Below, one piece after another: positions 54,544-63,294 of a stretch of 64,000 nucleotides of DNA (the first letter of the stretch is position 1; each line of letters starts with the position of its first letter). The DNA comes from Kordia jejudonensis (GTDB taxonomy: Bacteria > Bacteroidota > Bacteroidia > Flavobacteriales > Flavobacteriaceae). Under the pieces are notes generated by a model that saw only the letters and a list, made by a program, of their open reading frames with translations, was not told where the DNA came from and ran no database searches. Position numbers and translations under genes: made by a program. The stretch spans positions 1-64,000 of the forward strand of contig NZ_LBMG01000008.1 in assembly GCF_001005315.1 (NCBI RefSeq). The letters are read 5' to 3'.

Positions 54544-55467
54544 ATGTCCGCGATCAAAGTAGAACATATAAGTAAAAGTTATAACAATGTACTTGCGGTA
54601 AATGACATTAATTTTACGGTGGAAGATGGCGAATTGTTTGGATTAATTGGTCCAGATGGTGCTGGAAAATCTACTTTGTTTAGAATATTAACTACATTAC
54701 TAATTGCAGATAAAGGAAAAGCCACAGTAGCTGGATATGATGTTGTAGAAGCCTATAAAAAAATTCGCAAAAAAATAGGTTACATGCCAGGACGTTTTTC
54801 ATTATATCAAGATTTAAGCGTGGAAGAAAATCTATCTTTTTTCGCTACCATATTTGGAACTACAATTGAAGAAAATTATGATTTGGTAAAAGATATTTAT
54901 GTGCAAATTGAACCTTTTAAAAAACGTTTAGCAGGGCAACTTTCTGGGGGAATGAAACAAAAATTAGCACTTTGTTGTGCGCTTATTCATAAACCTGAAG
55001 TGTTATTCTTAGATGAACCTACCACTGGTGTTGATGCAGTAAGCCGCATTGAATTTTGGGATATGCTCCAAAGTCTCAAAAAAAAGAACATTGCTATTTT
55101 GGTGAGTACACCTTATATGGATGAAGCCAGTTTGTGCGATCGTATTGCACTAATTCAAAGAGGAAAAATACTAAGGATTGATAAGCCACAAAAAATGATT
55201 AACGATTTTGAAAAACCACTTTATGCCATTAAAACCCACGAAACATATAGTACACTCCAGCATTTAAAGCAACAAAATTTTACCGAAAGTATCTTGCCTT
55301 TTGGCGAATATTTACATCTCGTTACCAAACAAAAATTAAATGTTGAAATACTAAAATCACACCTTCAACAAAATGGTTTTACTATAACTGAAGTTAAAAA
55401 AATTAAAGCAACTATAGAAGATATTTTCTTGGATATATCTAAAAACGAAAAATCACTTACAAAATAA
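54544..55467 (+). CDS. ABC ATPase, first (YbhF N-half-like)
   Basis: A 307-residue ATPase. Walker A is G-P-D-G-A-G-K-S-T, with the unusual Asp that also marks the first half of YbhF-type double ATPases. The Q-loop lies in MPGRFSLYQDLS, the signature is LSGGMKQKLALC, Walker B VLFLDEPTTGVD, and the switch region PYMDEASLCD. In place of the usual switch His there is a Pro (STPYMDEA), as in other family members. A ~60-residue C-terminal region follows. It starts right at the HlyD stop (TAGATG). Confidence 0.95.
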   Translation: MSAIKVEHISKSYNNVLAVNDINFTVEDGELFGLIGPDGAGKSTLFRILTTLLIADKGKATVAGYDVVEAYKKIRKKIGYMPGRFSLYQDLSVEENLSFFATIFGTTIEENYDLVKDIYVQIEPFKKRLAGQLSGGMKQKLALCCALIHKPEVLFLDEPTTGVDAVSRIEFWDMLQSLKKKNIAILVSTPYMDEASLCDRIALIQRGKILRIDKPQKMINDFEKPLYAIKTHETYSTLQHLKQQNFTESILPFGEYLHLVTKQKLNVEILKSHLQQNGFTITEVKKIKATIEDIFLDISKNEKSLTK

Positions 55468-55470
55468 CTT

Positions 55471-55851
55471 ATGATAAAAACGCAAAAAAAGAGCAAATGG
55501 AGATTTATATGGGTAATACCAATACTATTACTCACTTTAACAGCAATTATTGAATTATTAGGCACGGAAGCTCTAATAAAAGAAATGACTAAAAAAGGCA
55601 TGTCGCACATGTTAAATTTACTAGCACTCTTAAAATTAATTTGTGTTTTTGCATTTCTAATTCCCAAAACGAGGCGCATCGGTTTTTTACTTTGTACTGC
55701 TTACATTGGTGGAATCATCGCGTCCAATTGGATGACTCATGAGCCACCAATTCCTGGCATCGTATTACAAACACTTTTATGGATTGGTGCCTATTTTGAG
55801 TTTCCTGATTATTTCAAACCATTAAACAAACAACAGGCTATAAATGAATAA
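55471..55851 (+). CDS. DoxX-like membrane protein
   Basis: A 126-residue protein with four hydrophobic helices (about 12-30, 46-66, 70-90, 95-112). The GFLLCTAYIGGIIASNWMTH segment is typical of the DoxX-like (DoxX_2) family. It is wedged between the two ATPase genes: three bases behind the first, and overlapping the second by eight bases. That tight packing shows co-translation, so it probably supports the exporter, though its role is unknown. Confidence 0.75.
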   Translation: MIKTQKKSKWRFIWVIPILLLTLTAIIELLGTEALIKEMTKKGMSHMLNLLALLKLICVFAFLIPKTRRIGFLLCTAYIGGIIASNWMTHEPPIPGIVLQTLLWIGAYFEFPDYFKPLNKQQAINE

Positions 55852-56578
55852 CGAAAATGTCTTAGCGGTACAAAACTTAACTAAGAAGTTTGGCAATTTC
55901 ACAGCAGTGAATGCGATCACATTTGAGGTTAAACGCGGTGAAATATTTGGTTTCTTGGGCGCTAATGGTGCTGGAAAAACAACCGCTATGAAAATGCTCA
56001 ACGGATTGAGTAAACCTACTTCAGGAAGTGGAACCGTAGCAGGTTTGGACGTGATTAGACAATCTGAAAAAATAAAAGAACGAATTGGGTATATGTCGCA
56101 GAAATTCAGTTTATATGAAGATTTAACAGTAAAAGAAAACATACGCTTTTACGGTGGTGTATATGGACTTTCCAGAAAAAGAATAAAAGAGAAAATTGAA
56201 CAGATTCTAGCAGAATTACAGTTGATAGAAGTCGCTTCAAAATTAGTAAAATCACTTCCGCTAGGATGGAAACAACGCTTGGCTTTTGCCATTTCTATGG
56301 TACACGATCCTATAATTGTTTTTATGGATGAACCAACTGGTGGCGTAGATCCTGCGGTAAGACGTCAATTTTGGGAAGCCATCTATGAAGCAGCAAAACG
56401 TGGTAGCACCATATTTGTAACAACACATTATATGGATGAAGCTGAATATTGTGATCGTGTTTCAATTATGGTTGATGGTAAAATAGAAGCTTTAGATACG
56501 CCCGATAATCTAAAAAAACAGTTCAATGCAACATCTATGGATGAAGTATTTCTAAAGCTAGTACGAAAAATAAATTAA
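55844..56578 (+). CDS. ABC ATPase, second (YbhF C-half-like)
   Basis: A 244-residue ATPase. Walker A GANGAGKTT, Q-loop YMSQKFSLYEDLT, Walker B IVFMDEPTGGVDP, and switch His in VTTHYMDEAEYCD. The ABC signature reads L-P-L-G-W-K-Q instead of LSGGxxQ, as in the second half of YbhF proteins. So this and the first ATPase probably form one asymmetric heterodimer, encoded as separate genes here. It overlaps the DoxX-like gene by eight bases. Confidence 0.95.
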   Translation: MNNENVLAVQNLTKKFGNFTAVNAITFEVKRGEIFGFLGANGAGKTTAMKMLNGLSKPTSGSGTVAGLDVIRQSEKIKERIGYMSQKFSLYEDLTVKENIRFYGGVYGLSRKRIKEKIEQILAELQLIEVASKLVKSLPLGWKQRLAFAISMVHDPIIVFMDEPTGGVDPAVRRQFWEAIYEAAKRGSTIFVTTHYMDEAEYCDRVSIMVDGKIEALDTPDNLKKQFNATSMDEVFLKLVRKIN

Positions 56579-56589
56579 AAAACGAAATT

Positions 56590-57024
56590 ATGAAAAAGTT
56601 AATGATTTTGCTGATTGCAGCAATCTGTTTCATGAGTTTTACTTCAAAAGAAGATCTAAATTTAGGAACGATAAAAGTCAATATTAAAGGAATTCAAAGT
56701 GAAAAAGGACAAATCGTTTTTATGCTTTTTAACAAAGACGAAGGTTTCCCAAAAGAAGTAAACAAAGCTTACAAAAAAGGATACGTAAAAGAATTTTCAG
56801 ATACAGCTTCGTATACTTTCAAAGATCTACCACATGGTACGTATGCCATTGTAATTTTTCATGATGAAAATGGTGATGGTAAAATAGAATCTAATTTCTT
56901 TGGTATGCCAAAAGAACCTGTTGGTGCTTCAAATCTTACGAAAAGAAGCAAGCCAAATTTCAAAAAATGTTCTATTGAACTCAATACCTCTGAGAAAGTT
57001 ATTGATATGATATTCATCATCTAA
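56590..57024 (+). CDS. DUF2141 secreted protein
   Basis: A 144-residue protein with a signal peptide (~1-20). The core fits DUF2141: GTIKVNIKGIQSEKGQIVFM, then PHGTYAIVIFHDENGDGKIE and GMPKEPVGASN. The DENGDG loop may bind calcium. The family is periplasmic and of unknown function. It sits between the second ATPase and the first permease gene, an unusual place for a non-transport gene, and may serve the exporter or its substrate. Confidence 0.88.
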   Translation: MKKLMILLIAAICFMSFTSKEDLNLGTIKVNIKGIQSEKGQIVFMLFNKDEGFPKEVNKAYKKGYVKEFSDTASYTFKDLPHGTYAIVIFHDENGDGKIESNFFGMPKEPVGASNLTKRSKPNFKKCSIELNTSEKVIDMIFII

Positions 57025-57034
57025 TTCGCAAATT

Positions 57035-58144
57035 ATGCTAAAGGTTTTTTGGGCATTTATAAAAAAGGAAGTGTATCATATTATAAGAGACAAGCGTACA
57101 CTATTGATTCTCTTTGGCATGCCATTGGCACAAATTTTAATCTTTGGATATGCGGTTACCAATGAATTTAAGGATGCCGAAATTGACATTTTAGACCATG
57201 CAAGAAATGAAACTAGCACAGAACTGATTCAACATTTACAAAGTTCAGGAAATTTTGCTATTAATGAAATATTAACTTCAGAAAAGAATATGGAATCTGG
57301 TATGAAAGCTGGGAATTCTAAATTAGTGATTGTAATTCCTCGTGATTTTTCCAACGATTTTTATGCTGAAAATTCCGTGAAACTTCAATTAATAGCTGAT
57401 GGTTCCGACCCAAATAATGCAACAACTTTGGTGCAATATATTAACGAAATGGTGCGTAGTTTTAAATCTGAAAAGAACGTGAGCATTTCCAATCCGTTCC
57501 AAATTGGTATAGAGACACGTATGATATATAATCCGCAGCTTATCAGTTCTTATAATTTTGTTCCTGGAACCATTGCTCTTATATTATTAATTATTTGTGC
57601 TATGCTTACTTCATTAACCATTGCAAAAGAAAAAGAATTGGGCACCATGGAAATTCTTTTAGTATCACCATTACCACCTTTATTAATTATTCTAGGAAAA
57701 GTTACACCGTATGCCCTACTCTCTTTTATTAATGCACTCATTGTGTTGATTATAGGCTATTTTGTCTTTGATGTTCCTATTGTTGGAAGCGTGGGTTTGT
57801 TATTGTTGATGTGTTTTTTATATGTGGTTACGGCATTATCCTTAGGAACATTAATCTCAACAGTATCGGAAACACAACAAAGCGCCATGATGAAATCTCT
57901 TATGGGGTTAATGTTGCCTTCCATGATTTTATCAGGCTTTATTTTTCCTTTAGCAAGCATGCCCATGGTATTACAATACATTGGAAAAATTGTTCCTGCT
58001 ACTTATTTTATCGAAATATTAAAAGCAATTATGCTGCGTGGCGCGGGCTTAAATGTCATACTTTTTCAAGTAGGTATCCTAATTTTAATGACGGTAGTTT
58101 TACTGGTGTTAGCACTCAAGAATTTTAAAATCCGATTGGAATAA
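57035..58144 (+). CDS. ABC-2 permease (YbhS-like)
   Basis: A 369-residue ABC-2 permease. One N-terminal helix (~22-42) is followed by a large periplasmic domain (~45-170), then five helices (~175-365). The ABC-2 motif KEKELGTMEILLVSPLPPLL leads into the transmembrane core. Y-I-R-D-K or the like at the N-terminus (YHIIRDKRTLLILFGMPL) is typical of YbhS/YhhJ permeases. It pairs with the next gene as heterodimer. Confidence 0.95.
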   Translation: MLKVFWAFIKKEVYHIIRDKRTLLILFGMPLAQILIFGYAVTNEFKDAEIDILDHARNETSTELIQHLQSSGNFAINEILTSEKNMESGMKAGNSKLVIVIPRDFSNDFYAENSVKLQLIADGSDPNNATTLVQYINEMVRSFKSEKNVSISNPFQIGIETRMIYNPQLISSYNFVPGTIALILLIICAMLTSLTIAKEKELGTMEILLVSPLPPLLIILGKVTPYALLSFINALIVLIIGYFVFDVPIVGSVGLLLLMCFLYVVTALSLGTLISTVSETQQSAMMKSLMGLMLPSMILSGFIFPLASMPMVLQYIGKIVPATYFIEILKAIMLRGAGLNVILFQVGILILMTVVLLVLALKNFKIRLE

Positions 58145-58145
58145 T

Positions 58146-59273
58146 ATGAAACTACTCAGATATCTCATACAGAAAGAATTCATTCAAATTTTTAGGGATA
58201 AAACCTTATTACTTATGATGACAGTGCTTCCAATAGTGCAATTGATTTTATTATCGAGTGCAGCATCTAATGAAGTGAAAAATGTTCGCATTGCTATTGT
58301 CGATAAAGATCAATCTGAAATATCAAGATCGTTATCAAATAAAATCTTAGCAAATGATCGCTTTAGTGTCGTAGCAACAAGTTTTGACCAAGACGAAGCT
58401 ATGAATTTGATGCAATTAGATAAGGTGGATATTATTTTAGAAGTTCCATTAGATTTTGAGAAAAAGCATTATCGTGGTGAAGCTCCAAAATTACAAATGT
58501 TGGTCAATGCTATCAATGGACAGCAAGCGACCATAGGTTCGGGATATTTGAGTTCAATTATCAATTCACTAAGTCAAGAATTGATAATGAACGAACCTTT
58601 AATGATTCATACCAATAATAGAAATAAAAACGCAACTATCACTGTATCTAATAACAGTTGGTACAATCCTGAATTAAAATATCCTCATTTTATGGCGCCA
58701 GGCATTTTAGCAGAATTAACGGCTTTATTAACCATTATTCTTTCTGCAATGAATATTGTAAAAGAACGTGAAGTCGGTACCATAGAACAAATCAACGTTA
58801 CACCTATTAAAAAATGGCAACTTATTGTTGGGAAATTAGTTCCTTTTTTGTGTATAGGAATGTTTGTACTAACGGTAGGTTTAGCGGCAAGTAAAATTGT
58901 ATTCGACATTCCATTTAGAGGAAGTATTTTATTGATTTATGCTTATGGTTTTATCAATATTATCTGTGTTTTAGGTTTAGGTTTATTGATTTCTAATTAT
59001 GCTGACACACAACAACAAGCCATTTTTATTGCTTTTTTCTTTATTATGATTTTTATTTTAATGTGCGGTTTGTTTACACCTATTGATAGTATGCCTAAAT
59101 GGGCGCAATACACTACTATTCCAAATCCATTGGCACATTTTATTTCTTTAACGCGTAAAGTCATTTTAAAAGGAAGTGGCTTTATGGATGTGAAATGGGA
59201 ATTCATATATACGATTATGTTAGCAGTCATTTTTAATGGTGCAGCTGTTTGGACGTATAAAAAACAGCAATAA
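58146..59273 (+). CDS. ABC-2 permease (YbhR-like)
   Basis: A 375-residue permease of the same plan: an N-terminal helix preceded by FIQIFRDKTLLLMMTVLPIV, a periplasmic domain (~45-175) and five C-terminal helices. The ABC-2 motif is KEREVGTIEQINVTPIKKWQ. It starts one base after the YbhS-like gene. With the two ATPases, HlyD and TolC it makes a complete envelope-spanning exporter; likely substrates are drugs, lipids or cations, which cannot be told from sequence. Confidence 0.95.
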   Translation: MKLLRYLIQKEFIQIFRDKTLLLMMTVLPIVQLILLSSAASNEVKNVRIAIVDKDQSEISRSLSNKILANDRFSVVATSFDQDEAMNLMQLDKVDIILEVPLDFEKKHYRGEAPKLQMLVNAINGQQATIGSGYLSSIINSLSQELIMNEPLMIHTNNRNKNATITVSNNSWYNPELKYPHFMAPGILAELTALLTIILSAMNIVKEREVGTIEQINVTPIKKWQLIVGKLVPFLCIGMFVLTVGLAASKIVFDIPFRGSILLIYAYGFINIICVLGLGLLISNYADTQQQAIFIAFFFIMIFILMCGLFTPIDSMPKWAQYTTIPNPLAHFISLTRKVILKGSGFMDVKWEFIYTIMLAVIFNGAAVWTYKKQQ

Positions 59274-59276
59274 TGT

Positions 59277-59957
59277 ATGGAAACTTCAAAACTACATATC
59301 AATAATTATCAAGGTTTTATTGAAAACATCATCATTGTATTGTCATTTATATGTGGTGCCAATTTTTTTATTTTTTTGAAGACGATAGGTATTGAAAATC
59401 CAGTGTTTAAATTTGATCCATTTCGGGAGGTTAACTTATTAAATGCTCATTTAAGAGTTAGTATTGGTGGTCTATTAATTGGTTGTGTCATCTTGTTTCA
59501 TGAGAAATTTATCCATCATTTTATGAACAAACGGATGTCTTTTCACGGAAAACGATTGTTTTGGCATTTTGATACTGCTATTAAAATTATTGCACTCACA
59601 TTTTCCGTATTCATTATTGCTGATGCACTTGAAAGAAAATTTACATTTATTGAAGCCTCTCAAAATGCACTCAAATTTATATCCATAGGTTTGTTTCTCT
59701 CTTTCTTTAACTACTATTATGTATTAAGTATGGTTGTAAGCTTTTTAAGGCGCTTGCATACGTCGTTTGGTCAGCATGTTTTTTTTAATTATCTCATTGA
59801 TCGATATGCGGAACCTATCGAAGAAAAACGAACGTTTATTTTTTTAGATTTTTATTTAAAGGTAATGGGAGTAATCAGTGAGGTTGAAATCGAATATGTG
59901 GCAACGCTAAAATTGGAAGGTAAGTTGAACAAAACTAAAGTATATAGTCTTAAATAA
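59277..59957 (+). CDS. Four-helix membrane protein, unknown
   Basis: A 226-residue protein with four hydrophobic helices (about 14-34, 60-78, 95-115, 130-158). A cytoplasmic C-terminal tail of ~60 residues is rich in charged residues. It contains LLNAHLRVSIGGLLIGCVIL and HEKFIHHFMNKRMSFHGKRL, with several His and basic residues, but no family is recognised. It starts three bases after the permease stop and is the last gene of the exporter operon. Confidence 0.6.
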   Translation: METSKLHINNYQGFIENIIIVLSFICGANFFIFLKTIGIENPVFKFDPFREVNLLNAHLRVSIGGLLIGCVILFHEKFIHHFMNKRMSFHGKRLFWHFDTAIKIIALTFSVFIIADALERKFTFIEASQNALKFISIGLFLSFFNYYYVLSMVVSFLRRLHTSFGQHVFFNYLIDRYAEPIEEKRTFIFLDFYLKVMGVISEVEIEYVATLKLEGKLNKTKVYSLK

Positions 59958-60016
59958 TCACCAACTATAATAATTACATATATTATTTTATAACCTTAAA
60001 AAATAACTTGAAATAT

Positions 60017-62395
60017 ATGAAAAAAAGAAAAATAATTATTGCATTCCTTACAATGATACTATCTACTATCATAATGAATGCACAAGAAAAATACACTTTG
60101 AGTGGTACTGTAACTGATGAGGTTACTGGTGAGACTGCCTTAGGTGCAAATATTATAATACCCGATTTCAATACAGGTGTTGTAACCAATGAATATGGGT
60201 TTTACTCAATTACGCTGCCAAGTGGCACGCACAAAGTAGTAATCAGTTATTTAGGCTACCAAACCATTGAACAGCAAGTAACTCTTAACAAGAATACAAA
60301 ACTGAACTTTACATTAACTGAAGAAACTAGCCAACTTGATGCAGTCATCATTGAAAAAAATATTGAAAAAAATAGTATTCGTAAACCTCAAATGAGCGTC
60401 AATACACTCACTGCAAAATCTTTAAAAAAAATACCAGCTGTTTTAGGTGAGCCAGATGTCATTAAGTCCATCTTATTACTTCCAGGTGTGAGCAATGCTG
60501 GTGAAGGCGCCTCGGGTTTTAATGTTAGGGGTGGTGGTGCTGACCAAAACCTTATTTTATTAGATGAAGCCATTATCTTTAATACATCGCATTTATTTGG
60601 TTTATTCTCGGTGTTCAATACAGATGCTATTAAAGATTTAAAACTGTATAAAGGTGGGATTCCTGCACGTTATGGTGGTAGACTTTCATCAGTACTAGAT
60701 ATTTATCAGCGAGAAGGAAATAAAAAAGAATTTAAAATGAATGGTGGTATTGGTCTTATATCTAGTAAATTATTACTAGAAGGCCCAATCAAAAAAGATA
60801 AAGGGTCATTTTTATTAGCAGGTAGAACATCGTATGCACATCTATTTTTACAGGCAGCTGGAGAAGAAAACACAGCATCATTTTACGATTTAAATACAAA
60901 ACTTAGTTATAACATAGATGAAAACAACAGTATATACGCATCTGGTTATTTTGGAAGAGATAATTTTGAATTTGGAGATAGTTTTATAAATACATATGGC
61001 AACTCTGTAGCTAACTTACGTTGGAATCATTTATTTTCTAATAAGTTATTTTCAAACCTATCACTGATTTATTCAGATTACTACTATGGTTTAGAATTAG
61101 ATGTTAGAGGCTTTGAGTGGGAATCCCATATTGTCAATTTCAACTTAAAATATGATTTTAAACACTATGTATCTAACAAACTAACTTTAGATTACGGTAT
61201 CAACAATATATATTATCATTTTAGTCCAGGTGAGATAAGACCTAATAGTGCGGATTCTGGTATCAATGCTGAAGTGTTTACAAATAAATATGCCAATGAA
61301 TTCGCAGTTTATATTGATGCAGAACATAAAATTTCGGATAAACTTTCATTAAGATACGGGCTTAGATGGAGTCATTTTAATCGCTTAGGCCAAGATGAGT
61401 TTAATGTATATGAAAACAATAACCCTGTAATATACAACGAGGATTTTCAGATATACGAAGGCGCAAATCCAACGGGAGTAGAAAGTTCCGACCGTAGTGA
61501 GAGTTTGGCAGATTTCAATAATTTTGAACCACGTCTCGCCCTATCCTACTTACTAAATGATAGAACTTCTTTAAAGTTAAGCTACAATAGAATGTCTCAG
61601 TATTTACATTTATTGTCTAATACAAACTCACCAACACCTCTTGATGTTTGGACACCTAGTGGTCCCTACATAGAACCTCAAACCTTAGACCAATATGCTC
61701 TTGGATTTTATAAAGATTTTAAAGATGGTAAATACTCATTAGAGTTAGAAGTATTTTATAAAAATATACAAAATCGAATCGATTATATTGACGGAGCTGA
61801 TTTAATTGCAAATGAAGAAATTGAGCAAGTTATATTAAATGGAGAAGCTCGCGCTTATGGATTAGAAGTTTTATTTCGTAAAAACCAAGGAAAACTTAAA
61901 GGGTGGATTGCTTACACCTTATCAAAATCTGAACAGCGTACACCTGGAAGAACCTCCAGTGAACCAGGAATAAATAATGGTAAATGGTATAATTCCTTAT
62001 GGGACAGGCCTCATGACTTTTCTGTCAATGCATCTTATGAACTCAATAATAAATGGAGTTTTAATTCAAACTTCATTTATCAAACAGGTATTCCTACTAA
62101 CCTACCCATAGGTCAAGTAGAACAATTGGGTATTACTGTGCCTATTTATGGAGGTAGAAATGAAAGCCGTCTAACGGATTACCACAGATTAGATGTATCA
62201 GTCACATTAACTCCAAGAAATAATAAAGGTAGGAGATGGCAATCCGAATGGGTTTTTGGTTTTTACAATATTTATAACAGAAGAAATGCAGCCTCATACT
62301 CTTTTGAAGAAAATAGAGAAACAGGTCAAAATGAGGCAATACGTACATCCATATTCGGTGCAGTTCCAGCAATTAGTTATAACTTTAAATTTTAA
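60017..62395 (+). CDS. TonB-dependent receptor (CarboxypepD-reg type)
   Basis: About 792 residues from the ATG at 60017; a TTG at 60008 adds three residues. Signal peptide ends M-N-A-Q. A CarboxypepD_reg-like domain (~20-105) with GANIIIPDFNTGVVTNEYGF is followed by the plug (~120-230): GEPDVIKSILLLPGVSNAGE, then GFNVRGGGADQNLILLDEAI. A 22-strand barrel follows, ending AVPAISYNFKF. No SusD gene is next to it; instead a DUF4249 lipoprotein follows after three bases, a frequent pairing in Flavobacteriia. Substrate unknown. Confidence 0.95.
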   Translation: MKKRKIIIAFLTMILSTIIMNAQEKYTLSGTVTDEVTGETALGANIIIPDFNTGVVTNEYGFYSITLPSGTHKVVISYLGYQTIEQQVTLNKNTKLNFTLTEETSQLDAVIIEKNIEKNSIRKPQMSVNTLTAKSLKKIPAVLGEPDVIKSILLLPGVSNAGEGASGFNVRGGGADQNLILLDEAIIFNTSHLFGLFSVFNTDAIKDLKLYKGGIPARYGGRLSSVLDIYQREGNKKEFKMNGGIGLISSKLLLEGPIKKDKGSFLLAGRTSYAHLFLQAAGEENTASFYDLNTKLSYNIDENNSIYASGYFGRDNFEFGDSFINTYGNSVANLRWNHLFSNKLFSNLSLIYSDYYYGLELDVRGFEWESHIVNFNLKYDFKHYVSNKLTLDYGINNIYYHFSPGEIRPNSADSGINAEVFTNKYANEFAVYIDAEHKISDKLSLRYGLRWSHFNRLGQDEFNVYENNNPVIYNEDFQIYEGANPTGVESSDRSESLADFNNFEPRLALSYLLNDRTSLKLSYNRMSQYLHLLSNTNSPTPLDVWTPSGPYIEPQTLDQYALGFYKDFKDGKYSLELEVFYKNIQNRIDYIDGADLIANEEIEQVILNGEARAYGLEVLFRKNQGKLKGWIAYTLSKSEQRTPGRTSSEPGINNGKWYNSLWDRPHDFSVNASYELNNKWSFNSNFIYQTGIPTNLPIGQVEQLGITVPIYGGRNESRLTDYHRLDVSVTLTPRNNKGRRWQSEWVFGFYNIYNRRNAASYSFEENRETGQNEAIRTSIFGAVPAISYNFKF

Positions 62396-62398
62396 AAA

Positions 62399-63235
62399 AT
62401 GAAAAAAATTCTATATGTAATAATTATTTTTGGTTTAATCACTTCTAGTTGTGAGGATGTTGTAGAACTCGATACACCAACTGGAGAGTCTCGCTTAAAT
62501 ATTGATGCTCATTTTAGAGTGTTTACTGATGAGCAACCGATAAGAGCTACAGGTCAAGTAGTTCTTACTGAAACCGTTAACTTTTTTGATGAAACTATTC
62601 CAACTGTAAGTGGTGCTACAGTTATAATAACTGAGCGTGATACTAATAATGAGTACATCTTCACCGAAATACAACCTGAGTCAGGTATTTATGAGATCAA
62701 CAATCTACTCTTTCTCAATAACTTTGATGCTATTTTTGATTTACGTATAGAGGTTGGTGATGAGATTTACATATCATCTGCAAAGCCAATTACTTCCGCA
62801 CCAATAATTGATATACAGCAAGGCGACCTTGAAATTTTTGGTGAAGAGGACTTAGAAATAATAGTAACTATAAGTGACACTCCAATTGTCGAAAATTATT
62901 ACCTCTTAGATTACGGTTTTGCTCTATACTTGACTTTAGAAGATGAGTTTTTTAATGGCAATGATTTTGAGTTTTCTTTTCTTTACACAGAAGATGACGA
63001 GGTTAATTTACAAACTGGAGATACCATAACTGTTATAAATGATGGTATAGATGAGCAGTTTTTTACATATATGGAATTACTTCTAGAACAAACTGGAAGC
63101 GGAGGTCTTTTTAGTAGCCCACCAGCTACTGTTAGAGGTAATATTGTTAATTCACAAAATCCAGAAAAATACCCTTTTGGTTATTTTAGAATTTCCGAAG
63201 CATTCTCTATCGATTATATGGTTCAAGATGATTAG
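62399..63235 (+). CDS. DUF4249 lipoprotein
   Basis: A 278-residue lipoprotein: hydrophobic ~4-15, lipobox T-S-S-C. The family pattern shows VVELDTPTGESRLNIDAHFR, then TVSGATVIITERDTNNEYIF and SGIYEINNL. It consists of Ig-like and transthyretin-like strands. DUF4249 genes follow TonB-receptor genes in Bacteroidetes and are thought to cap the receptor as outer-surface lipoproteins. Start three bases after the receptor stop. Confidence 0.92.
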   Translation: MKKILYVIIIFGLITSSCEDVVELDTPTGESRLNIDAHFRVFTDEQPIRATGQVVLTETVNFFDETIPTVSGATVIITERDTNNEYIFTEIQPESGIYEINNLLFLNNFDAIFDLRIEVGDEIYISSAKPITSAPIIDIQQGDLEIFGEEDLEIIVTISDTPIVENYYLLDYGFALYLTLEDEFFNGNDFEFSFLYTEDDEVNLQTGDTITVINDGIDEQFFTYMELLLEQTGSGGLFSSPPATVRGNIVNSQNPEKYPFGYFRISEAFSIDYMVQDD

Positions 63236-63294
63236 TTAATATAGCTTCAATATTAAAAGACACTAAAATATAATTGTAAAAAATAATTAGTGCT

